NCBI GenBank assembly: GCA_905236925.1
Contig: CAJOQS010000147.1
Location: 1-22,102 of the forward strand
Reading direction: 5' to 3'
Length of the DNA stretch: 22,102 nt
Origin: an uncultured Lachnospiraceae bacterium
GTDB taxonomy: Bacteria; Bacillota; Clostridia; Lachnospirales; Lachnospiraceae
Part shown: positions 7,731-14,772 of the stretch, piece by piece
Layout of the letters: the number at the start of each line of letters is the position of its first letter
Position numbering within the stretch: the stretch's first letter is position 1
The notes under the pieces: generated by a model
What the model saw: the letters and a program-made list of their open reading frames with translations, nothing else
What the model was told of the DNA's origin: nothing
The model's database searches: none
Translations under genes and position numbers: made by a program

Positions 7731-7739
7731 TGCTATAAT
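7731..7739 (+). promoter_or_regulatory. Extended -10 promoter of the first Big_2 gene
   Basis: TGC directly followed by TATAAT (7734-7739). The spacer and -35 area would fall inside the preceding terminator stem and no good -35 hexamer is seen, so the call rests on the extended -10 element and on its position 55 bases before the start codon. Confidence 0.45.
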
Positions 7740-7794
7740 TGTTTTGTCATATTGCTTTTTCTCAAATGGAAATACTTTACACTGGGAGGTTATA

Positions 7795-9381
7795 ATGAAA
7801 ACCGGTTTGCCGAAACTTTTTTGTTTCTTTCTTCTTGTCATCTTAGTTTGCCTTTTTCGCTCAAATATAGAGCTATCTGGTGCCTCTTCCGTCTCTCTTA
7901 GTGAAAGCAAGGAAACGATATATGTTGGTCAAAGCTTCACATTGTCTCTTAAGAGTGGGAAAAACGAATTAACTGGCGCTGATTGGAGTTCTTACGATAA
8001 CTCTATTGCCACTGTTTCATCGAATGGAACAGTCAAAGGTGTTGCTGCTGGTAAAACCAATATTATTGCATCCTTTAATGGGATAGATTATATCTGCAAA
8101 GTTACTGTTCGGGAAGTGACAATCAATAAGACAAGTATTTCCTTGCTTGCCGGAGACACCTATACCTTGAAGGTAAAAGGGTCAAAAGTCAAGAAATGGG
8201 AAACAACAGATAAAGCAGTTGTTACCGTCAAAAATGGCTATATTACAGCCATCAGCAGTGGAACCGCAATGGTTATTGCTAATTGCAAGAACGGAAAAAC
8301 CTATTCTTGCAAGATTGTTGTTGAGGATACACATACCAAAATAGAAAAGTATAAGAACGGAAAAACAAAAACCAGAATTGACTATAATGAGTCAGATCAG
8401 GTTATTCGAGTCCGTGATTATGATAAAAACGGAAACCTTAAAGCAACAGCTGAATATGAATACACCACAAGTGGAAAGACAGTATACTCATATAATAGCA
8501 AAGGATATTTGAAGACAATTGAACTCTTGGATAAGAATGATGTATTTTTGCAGTCATCTACCTATTCATCAAACAAATATACGAAAGATAGTAAAGATCC
8601 TCTTCCTAATAGCGTTACTGACTACTATTCCAATGGGGTCATTAGCAAAGAGACTACTTATGATTCAAAAGGTGTCATCGCTCAAGTAAAAGAATATAGA
8701 GAATCCGGTGTACTACTGTCTGTCAGCAAATATAACCGCCAAAAAAGCAATAATAATATAATCGAACAGACGATTTATTACGAGAATTCCGAAAAAGCGC
8801 AGTATACAAGATACAAGGATTTTAAGGGAAATATCGGTTTTCAGGTGCTTGAGACTATCAAGTACTATGAAAACGGGAATGAGAAAGAACGCACACGTTA
8901 TGCCAATTTCAACGGTGACATTGGATACCAGATTTCGAATATTACCGAATATTATGAGAGCGGAAATGCTAAAAAAGAAATATCCTATAAAGATTGGGGC
9001 GGTGACATAGGTTATAGAGTATATAGAATGGCAGAATACTATGATAATAAGTTCATTGAGTACAAAGAAGATGAAGAAGATGAAAACTATGTATCTTGGA
9101 AGAAATCAGTAACGCAATATAAAATCGACAAGCAAACCGGAATATATTATAAGTGTACGTTCTATTCCTATACTGAATTCTTAGAGTATCTTAGTGGCGA
9201 TGGGCATCCACCCTATTATCAAGAAAAGGTAAAAGCGTTTATATGGTATGATGTCAACGGCGAGGAGACAACCAAGACCATTTACGATTATGACGCAGAA
9301 GGAAACATGATAAGAGAAACTAATTATTCTCATGGAGAGATCATTAAGATAACCGAGTTTAACACTACGGACAATGACTGA
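7795..9381 (+). CDS. Secreted Big_2-domain protein with MORN-like and 29-residue repeats
   Basis: A 528-residue exported protein. Residues 5-22 form a hydrophobic signal or anchor segment after a short basic start; there is no convincing lipobox. Two bacterial Ig-like (Big_2) domains follow at about 33-105 and 108-176, with the hallmarks ATVSSNGTVKGVAAGKTNI and GYITAISSGTAMVIA. Residues 181-310 are rich in motifs such as KYKNGKTKTRIDY and YSNGVISKETTYDSKG, like the MORN_2/YwqK-type repeats of YxNGxxxxxxxY form. Residues 328-414 are three consecutive 29-residue repeats beginning YYENS, YYENG and YYESG. The C-terminus is acidic and aromatic. ATG 7795 has a GGGAGG site upstream; an earlier in-frame start at 7726 lacks one and would bury the signal. 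Function is unknown; surface adhesion or carbohydrate contact is a guess from Big_2 proteins. Base composition is clearly A+T-richer than in the flanking housekeeping genes. Confidence 0.8.
   Translation: MKTGLPKLFCFFLLVILVCLFRSNIELSGASSVSLSESKETIYVGQSFTLSLKSGKNELTGADWSSYDNSIATVSSNGTVKGVAAGKTNIIASFNGIDYICKVTVREVTINKTSISLLAGDTYTLKVKGSKVKKWETTDKAVVTVKNGYITAISSGTAMVIANCKNGKTYSCKIVVEDTHTKIEKYKNGKTKTRIDYNESDQVIRVRDYDKNGNLKATAEYEYTTSGKTVYSYNSKGYLKTIELLDKNDVFLQSSTYSSNKYTKDSKDPLPNSVTDYYSNGVISKETTYDSKGVIAQVKEYRESGVLLSVSKYNRQKSNNNIIEQTIYYENSEKAQYTRYKDFKGNIGFQVLETIKYYENGNEKERTRYANFNGDIGYQISNITEYYESGNAKKEISYKDWGGDIGYRVYRMAEYYDNKFIEYKEDEEDENYVSWKKSVTQYKIDKQTGIYYKCTFYSYTEFLEYLSGDGHPPYYQEKVKAFIWYDVNGEETTKTIYDYDAEGNMIRETNYSHGEIIKITEFNTTDND
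8776..9036 (+). repeat. Three tandem 87-base (29-residue) coding repeats
   Basis: In-frame units at 8776-8862, 8863-8949 and 8950-9036 encode YYEN/S-G..., a central RY or SY, then GxIG[FY][QR]V-type ends. All three are exactly 29 codons. A fourth, partial unit begins YYDN at 9037. The DNA of the units has diverged more than the protein pattern, so the array is old and held by selection on the protein rather than being a recent expansion. Confidence 0.85.
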
Positions 9382-9423
9382 CTCTTAGAGATTATACATT
9401 AATCACATATAAAACTAAGAGTC
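9380..9423. repeat. Inverted repeat between the two Big_2 genes
   Basis: GACTCTTAG (9380-9388) and its exact complement CTAAGAGTC (9415-9423) flank a 26-base A+T-rich centre. The left arm overlaps the last bases of the upstream stop codon. There is no U-run after the right arm, so it is a poor terminator; it may be an RNA-stabilising hairpin or a chance palindrome. Confidence 0.4.
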
Positions 9424-9487
9424 TCAAGCGTCTTGGCGAATATCCAATATAGTGGTAGCGTTCCGCATACAAACAGTAGGAAAAGAC

Positions 9488-10315
9488 ATGAAGGCAAGGA
9501 TTATTAGTACAATTATTACCCTGACGATTATGCTTTCACTTATTGCGCCTGTGTCGTTAAGTAAAGCTGCTATGGTGAAGATCAGTAAGCAAAAAGCCAC
9601 AATGGAAGTTGACTCTGTACTGACTCTGAAAGTAAGTGGCGCAAAGTCGGTAAGCTGGAAGTCAAGCAACAAAAAGGTTGCCAAAGTAACGTCAAAAGGC
9701 AAGGTAACGGCTAAATCCGAGGGTGCGGCAACCATTATGGCTACCGTGAGTGGAAAGACGTACACCTGCGATGTAACTGTTATAGATTCAAACAAAGTGG
9801 GTGAAAGTAGTTATGAACCCATTCCAACACCGACACCTACGCCCGAACATCAAAAAAGCATAGTAGAAATCGAGATTACGCCTGATAATTGGCTCATTTA
9901 TTTTGAGTATTGTCAAAAGGAATATTGGGTCACGAACATTTTTGACGAGATTACGGATTTTTACTTTTGTGGTTACTATCGTTTAAAAGAAGATTATGGT
10001 AAACGAACGGCTAAAGAATCGATAATTAAATATGAGTTTTCTGTGGAACAAGGTAACATGTCGGCGTTTGTAGATTACAATAGCAAATCTTTTGAAGTAT
10101 ACGAGGACGCATTCAAATATGTTAAGACAGTTAATAGGGTGGGAAAAATAGGGATCATTAAAGACAATTCTGATGACGAGTATGCAGAAGACATTAGGCT
10201 TTTTAGTGCTTATTGGTATCCTGATATAGGTATGATGAGAGGATGGTGTAAAAATATAGTTATGAAGCGCATACAAGGCACTTTATATCTTTACGAAGAA
10301 TATAATGGGGAATAG
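9488..10315 (+). CDS. Secreted single Big_2-domain protein
   Basis: A 275-residue exported protein. A signal peptide covers residues 1-28 (basic MKAR, hydrophobic core, likely cleavage after SKA). One Big_2 Ig-like domain lies at about 30-98, with KSVSWKSSNKKVAKVTSKG and KVTAKSEGAATI. A Pro-Thr linker PIPTPTPTPE (111-120) leads to a C-terminal region of about 150 residues rich in Tyr, Phe and Trp that I do not recognise. ATG 9488 is chosen over 9452 since the signal peptide begins here and a weak AGGA site lies just upstream. It is 106 bases after the first Big_2 gene and similarly A+T-rich, so the two probably arrived together. The architecture (signal, Ig domain, PT linker, unknown domain) fits a cell-surface or secreted binding protein; no function can be given. 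Confidence 0.75.
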   Translation: MKARIISTIITLTIMLSLIAPVSLSKAAMVKISKQKATMEVDSVLTLKVSGAKSVSWKSSNKKVAKVTSKGKVTAKSEGAATIMATVSGKTYTCDVTVIDSNKVGESSYEPIPTPTPTPEHQKSIVEIEITPDNWLIYFEYCQKEYWVTNIFDEITDFYFCGYYRLKEDYGKRTAKESIIKYEFSVEQGNMSAFVDYNSKSFEVYEDAFKYVKTVNRVGKIGIIKDNSDDEYAEDIRLFSAYWYPDIGMMRGWCKNIVMKRIQGTLYLYEEYNGE

Positions 10316-10339
10316 CCCACTTCGGGACTTATCCTTTTT
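10314..10339 (+). terminator. Possible weak terminator after the second Big_2 gene
   Basis: AGCCC and GGG-A-CT can form a five-pair stem with one bulged A around ACTTC, followed by TTATCCTTTTT. The stem begins inside the stop codon. It is short, so the call is tentative. Confidence 0.3.
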
Positions 10340-10473
10340 GCCATTTATTAAATGATGAACATTTTTGTATATATACATAGGTATTGCACACGTATTACCC
10401 ATGTATTTATTTACGATAATAAGAACCGCAGCTCTGATATATTCCTGCTCTTCTTTCTTGTCAAGGTTTCAGT

Positions 10474-10575
10474 CCTCACATACTAAGCCAGGGCGCATGG
10501 GTAAAAGTGCTGGAGCCGGAAGAGCTTGTAGTAATAATGAAAAATGAGATTGAAAAAATGCAATCCTTGTATTAG
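10474..10575 (+). pseudogene. C-terminal remnant of a WYL-domain transcriptional regulator
   Basis: The frame ending in TAG at 10573-10575 reads PHILSQGAWVKVLEPEELVV and continues to IEKMQSLY. This is the characteristic end of WYL-domain (YafY-type) regulators: an ILSxG turn, a VKVLEPEEL strand and helix, and a final E-K-M-x-x-x-Y helix. The frame is closed upstream by a stop at 10435-10437, and no helix-turn-helix or WYL core is found before it. The second Big_2 gene ends at 10315. The fragment is therefore a stranded 3' end of a gene of about 300 codons whose front part is gone. WYL regulators often sit beside the genes they control, and the next gene is the ABC transporter fusion. The remaining bases between 10316 and 10612 show nothing else I can support. 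Confidence 0.7.
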
Positions 10576-10612
10576 GGCTGCAGAGCAAACAGCAAAGAAA
10601 GAGATACTTTAG

Positions 10613-12022
10613 ATGACCGAAAAAGGATCGCAGAATAAAAAATGCATATATACGGCTGCGGCAGTTGCCTTCTGGCTTCTTGTCTGGCAGGTGCTGGCTG
10701 TCGCGGTTGCGAGCAGGGTCATACTGCCCGGACCGTGGGATACGTTTCTTGCGCTCATTCGTCTGATAACGGAGCTGTCGTTCTGGCAGACGGTGGGCAA
10801 CTCGTTTCTTCATATAGTTGCGGGTTTCCTGTGCGCAGTTGTGCTGGGAACCGCACTTGCCGTACTGTCGCATCAGTTCAGAATCGTTAATGTACTGGTG
10901 TCTCCCCTTATGAGACTGATCAAGGCAGTGCCCGTCGCATCCTTTATCATTCTTGTGCTTCTCTGGATCAACTCAAGGCAGCTTCCGTTTGTCATCTCGA
11001 CACTTATGGTCCTGCCTGTGATATATATCAATGTGCTGACAGGTATCGAAAGTACAGATCCCAAATTGCTGGAGATGGCCGAGGTTTTCCGCCTGAGCCG
11101 CGGAAGAAAGCTGAGGTTTATCTATATCCCCGCTGTTCGCCCGAGCTTTATCGCAGCGGTAAATATCGGACTCGGTTTCTGCTGGAAGTCGGGGATAGCG
11201 GCTGAAGTCATAGGACTGTCTCCGAAGGCCATAGGTACAATGCTGTATGAATCGAAGCTCTACCTGCTGACAGATGAGCTTTTTGCGTGGACGGTAGTTA
11301 TAGTGGCCGTGAGTGTGGCATTCGAAAAGCTGGTTATGCGCCTGCTGAAGATGCTCAGCGGGAAATGCTCGGTCATGAAGTACAAAGACGGTTTCCGTAC
11401 GGGGACAGGCTCGGTTAACGTTCCGAAAGACATTGTGTTCGGGAATGTGGGCAAAAAATACGGAAACACTGTAGTGTTCAGAAATTACAGCGAGATATTC
11501 GGTGCTGGCAGGAGCACCGCGATTATGGGTCCTTCAGGGGTCGGAAAAACGACAGTCATAAGACTTATGACGGGACTTGAAAAGCCCGACAGAGGAGAAG
11601 TTACGGACAGCACCCGGAACACCTTCGCATGCGTTTTCCAGGAGGACAGATTGCTGGAATACTGCAGCGCGATGCAGAATATCAGACTAGTACTCCCGGG
11701 GAACGTGCCGGAAAGCGCTGTAATTGCGGAGCTTAAAGCGGTAGGGATAGGAGATAATGAGGACGAGCTGACCAAGCCTGTTTCGCAGTTCAGCGGCGGA
11801 ATGAAGCGGCGTGTCGCGATCGTCAGAGCACTGATGGCAGAAGCGGATACGGTTATCCTCGACGAGCCGTTCAAGGGTCTCGACGAGGATATGAAGCAGC
11901 GTGTGATTGGATATGTTGAAGACAGGATCGGCACTTCCGGCCTGATACTCGTCACACATGAGAAGGACGAGGCGGAAGCTCTGTGCGACAGGATCGTTGT
12001 CCTACATCAGCCTTCTGAGTGA
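10613..12022 (+). CDS. ABC transporter, permease fused to ATPase (SsuC-SsuB / TauC-TauB type)
   Basis: A 469-residue inner-membrane protein joining two normally separate subunits. Residues 12-245 are a permease of the sulfonate/nitrate/taurine/thiamine-precursor type, with about six membrane segments and the coupling loop EMAEVFRLSRGRKLRFIYIP (154-173). Residues 272-469 are an ABC ATPase with Walker A GPSGVGKT (306-313), Q-loop VFQED (341-345, Q343), signature FSGGMKRR (393-400), Walker B VILDEP (414-419) and the switch His449 in VTHE. All catalytic residues are intact. At about 200 residues the ATPase half is short, ending soon after the switch. No substrate-binding protein gene is adjacent, so the cargo cannot be told. 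The ribosome site is weak (AAAGAG about ten bases upstream). The 3' end overlaps the convergent kinase gene by 21 bases. A WYL regulator remnant lies just upstream. Confidence 0.88.
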   Translation: MTEKGSQNKKCIYTAAAVAFWLLVWQVLAVAVASRVILPGPWDTFLALIRLITELSFWQTVGNSFLHIVAGFLCAVVLGTALAVLSHQFRIVNVLVSPLMRLIKAVPVASFIILVLLWINSRQLPFVISTLMVLPVIYINVLTGIESTDPKLLEMAEVFRLSRGRKLRFIYIPAVRPSFIAAVNIGLGFCWKSGIAAEVIGLSPKAIGTMLYESKLYLLTDELFAWTVVIVAVSVAFEKLVMRLLKMLSGKCSVMKYKDGFRTGTGSVNVPKDIVFGNVGKKYGNTVVFRNYSEIFGAGRSTAIMGPSGVGKTTVIRLMTGLEKPDRGEVTDSTRNTFACVFQEDRLLEYCSAMQNIRLVLPGNVPESAVIAELKAVGIGDNEDELTKPVSQFSGGMKRRVAIVRALMAEADTVILDEPFKGLDEDMKQRVIGYVEDRIGTSGLILVTHEKDEAEALCDRIVVLHQPSE

Positions 12023-12904
12023 GAGAATATCGTCCTTTGAAGGCAGTCCGCCCGAAAAAGCGGTGGCGCTTCCCGCGCTTACAGCGGTTTTTAAGGCATC
12101 TTCAAATTTGCCTGTTTCGAGCCATCCGCATATGAAACCGGCCAGCATGGAGTCACCTGCTCCAACGGGGTTTATCACATTGCCGTCGGGAGCCTCGCAG
12201 CTTATTACGGAGCCGTCTTCGCACAGCAGGACAGCCCCTTCGCGGTCAAGAGAAACAAGAACATTGCGCGCACCTTTTTCCTGAAGGGTCCGCGCTTTTT
12301 TTTCTACATCGGATCTCGATATGATCCTTGTGCTGAACAGCGCCTCGAGCTCCTGACGATTGGGCTTGATAAGGAAGGGATGGCTCTCAAGCGCTGAGAG
12401 GAGCAGCTTTCCTTCTGCGTCTACAACTGTAGTAATATTCTTGCTCCTGAGACTGTCGAGGATCACGCTGTAGGTATAATCCGGAAGTGCCGACGGGATC
12501 GAACCGGCCAGAACGAGGGTATCGCCGTCCTTTAACCGGGAGAGCTGGTCGTTGAGCACCTTAAGATCGTCTTTGTAGATGGCGGGGGCAGGCGCGTTGA
12601 GTTCGGTTGCCTGTGAACCGAGGACCTTGACATTGATGCGTGAAAGACCGTTGCTCAGATGTATAAAATCAGTCTTATGTCCGTGACGGTTCAGGATGTT
12701 TTCTATCTCTGTTCCGGTGAATCCGGCTACAAACCCAAGCATGGTCGTTTCGACTCCGAGAGAGTCGAGGACCGTGGAAACGTTGATCCCTTTGCCTCCC
12801 GGAAGAATATGAGTGGCGGAAGCCCTGTTCATGCCTCCGGGGATAAGGCCGTCCATCTCCATTATGTAATCGATTGAAGGACTGAAGGTCAGTGTATATA
12901 CCAT
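12002..12904 (-). CDS. fruK: 1-phosphofructokinase family sugar-phosphate kinase (PfkB fold)
   Basis: PfkB-family kinase of 300 residues, the usual length, closest in pattern to 1-phosphofructokinase (fructose-1-phosphate to fructose-1,6-bisphosphate) and tagatose-6-phosphate kinase (LacC). Signature 1 is PGGKGINVSTVL (residues 35-46), the substrate-binding GSIPSALP is at 134-141, KPNRQEL is at 180-186, and signature 2 NPVGAGDSMLAGF (245-257) contains the catalytic base D251. The N-terminus MVYTLTFSPSIDY matches the family start. There is no DeoR-type regulator or fructose PTS gene next to it, unlike a usual fru operon, so substrate choice between fructose-1-phosphate and tagatose-6-phosphate is open. 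Its 3' end overlaps the convergent ABC transporter gene by 21 bases. A GAGGATG site precedes the ATG. Confidence 0.87.
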   Translation of the reverse strand: MVYTLTFSPSIDYIMEMDGLIPGGMNRASATHILPGGKGINVSTVLDSLGVETTMLGFVAGFTGTEIENILNRHGHKTDFIHLSNGLSRINVKVLGSQATELNAPAPAIYKDDLKVLNDQLSRLKDGDTLVLAGSIPSALPDYTYSVILDSLRSKNITTVVDAEGKLLLSALESHPFLIKPNRQELEALFSTRIISRSDVEKKARTLQEKGARNVLVSLDREGAVLLCEDGSVISCEAPDGNVINPVGAGDSMLAGFICGWLETGKFEDALKTAVSAGSATAFSGGLPSKDDILSLRRLM

Positions 12905-12946
12905 AATGTGTCATCCTCAGATTTTTCTTAAGATCAAACCTATATA

Positions 12947-12974
12947 AATATATCACATTTCGTTTTTAAAACAA
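12947..12974 (-). promoter_or_regulatory. Candidate promoter of the fruK-like gene
   Basis: Read on the minus strand, TTGTTT (12969-12974) and TATATT (12947-12952) are 16 bases apart and lie about 43 bases upstream of the start codon. It is divergent from the peptidase promoter on the other strand. Confidence 0.4.
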
Positions 12975-12990
12975 AGAAAAACCTGCGGAC

Positions 12991-13019
12991 TTGATTTGAC
13001 AGAGATTCTGAAGTATTAT
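12991..13019 (+). promoter_or_regulatory. Candidate promoter of the oligoendopeptidase gene
   Basis: TTGATT (12991-12996) and TATTAT (13014-13019) are 17 bases apart. Transcription would start near 13026, about 34 bases before the chosen ATG at 13060. This also means the possible upstream ATG at 13018 would lie before the transcript start. Confidence 0.45.
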
Positions 13020-13059
13020 GGTTAACAGCGATAAAGCGCATCACGAGGGGGAAATGATT

Positions 13060-14748
13060 ATGTTAAAATTCAGCGAAATGCCGTATGAGCGGCCGGATAT
13101 CGAAGCCTTGAAAAAGGCTGTGACAGAAGCAACGGAGAAGGTCATCAGCGCCAAGAGCTATGACGAGGTCAGGAAGATATTCTTTGATGTTCAGGAGATG
13201 AACAGCGACGCGATGACCATGTATACGATCGCGGACGTCCGCCATACGATGGACACTACAGACGAGTATTATGACGGGGAGGTTCAGTGGCTTCAGGAAG
13301 AGACCGCCAAGATGATCCCCATTTGGAACGCATGGAACAAGGCTCTGACAGAGTCTCCTTTCAGAAAGGATTTTGAAGCCGAGTTCGGAACACAGCTGTT
13401 CAAGATCTTTGAGGCATCGCTTATGACCGCCGACGAGAAGATCGTTCCCGAGACGATCGAGGAAGGCGACCTGACTCTTGAATACACGAAGACCGCTGCT
13501 CAGGCAAGCAGGGAGTTCAGGGGCGAGAAGTGCAATTTCTACGGACTTCTCAAATATATGGAAAGTACCGACAGGCAGGAGCGAAAGGAAGCCTTTGAGG
13601 CATGGGCCGGACTGTACGAGGAGATCAGCCCCAGGCTTGACGAGCAGTATTCGAAGCTTGTTGAGCTTAGAGCACGCTCCGCGAAGAAGATGGGATTCCC
13701 TTCTTATACCGAGATGTCGTATGTTGCACACTGCCGCTTTGATTATACCCAGGAGGATGCCGCCCGCTTCAGGGAGCAGATCCGTGAGGTTGTCACTCCC
13801 GCAGTGGCTAAGATCCACGAAAGACAGCGCGTTAAGCTTGGCATTGATAAGCTCAGGTTTTACGATGAAGAGCTGAAGTTCCCGGAGGGTAACGCAAATC
13901 CGATCGGAACCACCGAGGAGCTTGTCGAGAAGGCAAGAAACATGTACCATGCCATGAGTCCCGAAACCGGAGAATTCTTTGATTTCATGACAAAGTACCA
14001 GCTTTTCGATCTTGAGACACGTCCCGGAAAGCATATGGGCGGCTACATGACTTCTTTCTCGAAGTACCAGGCACCGTTCATCTTCTCCAACTTTAACGGA
14101 ACATCTGCGGATGTGGATGTACTGACACATGAAGCAGGACATGCCTTCCAGGGATATCTCGGAATGCGCAGCATTCCTATCCATGAGCTGGGAGCTTCGA
14201 CTGCGGAGATAAACGAGATCCATTCCATGTCAATGGAGCACTTTGCATATCCCTGGATGGATTCGTTCTTTGAGGAGAATGCCGACAAATACAGGATCTC
14301 ACATCTGATAGGAGCTATCAGCTGCATTCCCTATCTTGTGAGTGTTGATGAATTCCAGCACAAAGTTTACGCGGATCCCGGAATGGACGCGAAGGGACGC
14401 AGACAGGTATGGCATGAGATCGAGCGTAAATACATGCCCTGGCGTGATTACGACGGCAATGCCTTCATGGAAGAGGGCGGTTTCTGGATGCAGAAGCAGC
14501 ATATCTTCCTGTATCCTTTCTACTACATTGAGTACGCTCTGTCGCAGATATGCGCATTCCAGTACTACGGCCGCATGAAGGAAGACAGGACTGCCGCATG
14601 GTCGGATTATCTGAAGCTTTGCAGGGCCGGAGGAACCAAGGGCTATTTCGATCTGCTTGAGATCGGCAATCTTCTGAATCCGTTCAAGGCCGGTACTGTG
14701 GAAAAGGCAACATCACACGTGATCAAAGAGATCCTTGAGCGCTATTGA
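13060..14748 (+). CDS. pepF: M3 family oligoendopeptidase (PepF-like)
   Basis: Cytoplasmic zinc metallopeptidase that cuts short peptides. The 562-residue length is that of M3 family oligoendopeptidases. The zinc site HEAGH is at residues 357-361, with the third ligand expected at E386 in ASTAEINEIHSMSMEHF (380-396), 29 residues after the first histidine as in thimet-type enzymes. FNGTSADVDVLTHEAGH just before is also typical. ATG 13060 (MLKFSEMPYERPD) is preferred: a GAGGGGG site lies eight to nine bases upstream, while an ATG six bases earlier sits too close to it and the ATG at 13018 lies outside the predicted transcript. No signal peptide is present. The kinase-like gene follows after 24 bases without a terminator, so the two share a transcript. 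Confidence 0.93.
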   Translation: MLKFSEMPYERPDIEALKKAVTEATEKVISAKSYDEVRKIFFDVQEMNSDAMTMYTIADVRHTMDTTDEYYDGEVQWLQEETAKMIPIWNAWNKALTESPFRKDFEAEFGTQLFKIFEASLMTADEKIVPETIEEGDLTLEYTKTAAQASREFRGEKCNFYGLLKYMESTDRQERKEAFEAWAGLYEEISPRLDEQYSKLVELRARSAKKMGFPSYTEMSYVAHCRFDYTQEDAARFREQIREVVTPAVAKIHERQRVKLGIDKLRFYDEELKFPEGNANPIGTTEELVEKARNMYHAMSPETGEFFDFMTKYQLFDLETRPGKHMGGYMTSFSKYQAPFIFSNFNGTSADVDVLTHEAGHAFQGYLGMRSIPIHELGASTAEINEIHSMSMEHFAYPWMDSFFEENADKYRISHLIGAISCIPYLVSVDEFQHKVYADPGMDAKGRRQVWHEIERKYMPWRDYDGNAFMEEGGFWMQKQHIFLYPFYYIEYALSQICAFQYYGRMKEDRTAAWSDYLKLCRAGGTKGYFDLLEIGNLLNPFKAGTVEKATSHVIKEILERY

Positions 14749-14772
14749 TAGTAACTGTTAAGGAGGCTTACC

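Noticed and set aside
10365..10547. A 60-codon frame starting MYIYIGIAHVLPMYLF
   Set aside because: No ribosome site. Its last third is a different frame of the WYL remnant, whose own reading is far more convincing.
13063..14223. A 386-codon minus-strand open frame opposite the M3 peptidase
   Set aside because: The peptidase has an intact HEAGH site and full family length. The antisense reading shows no domain and no ribosome site.
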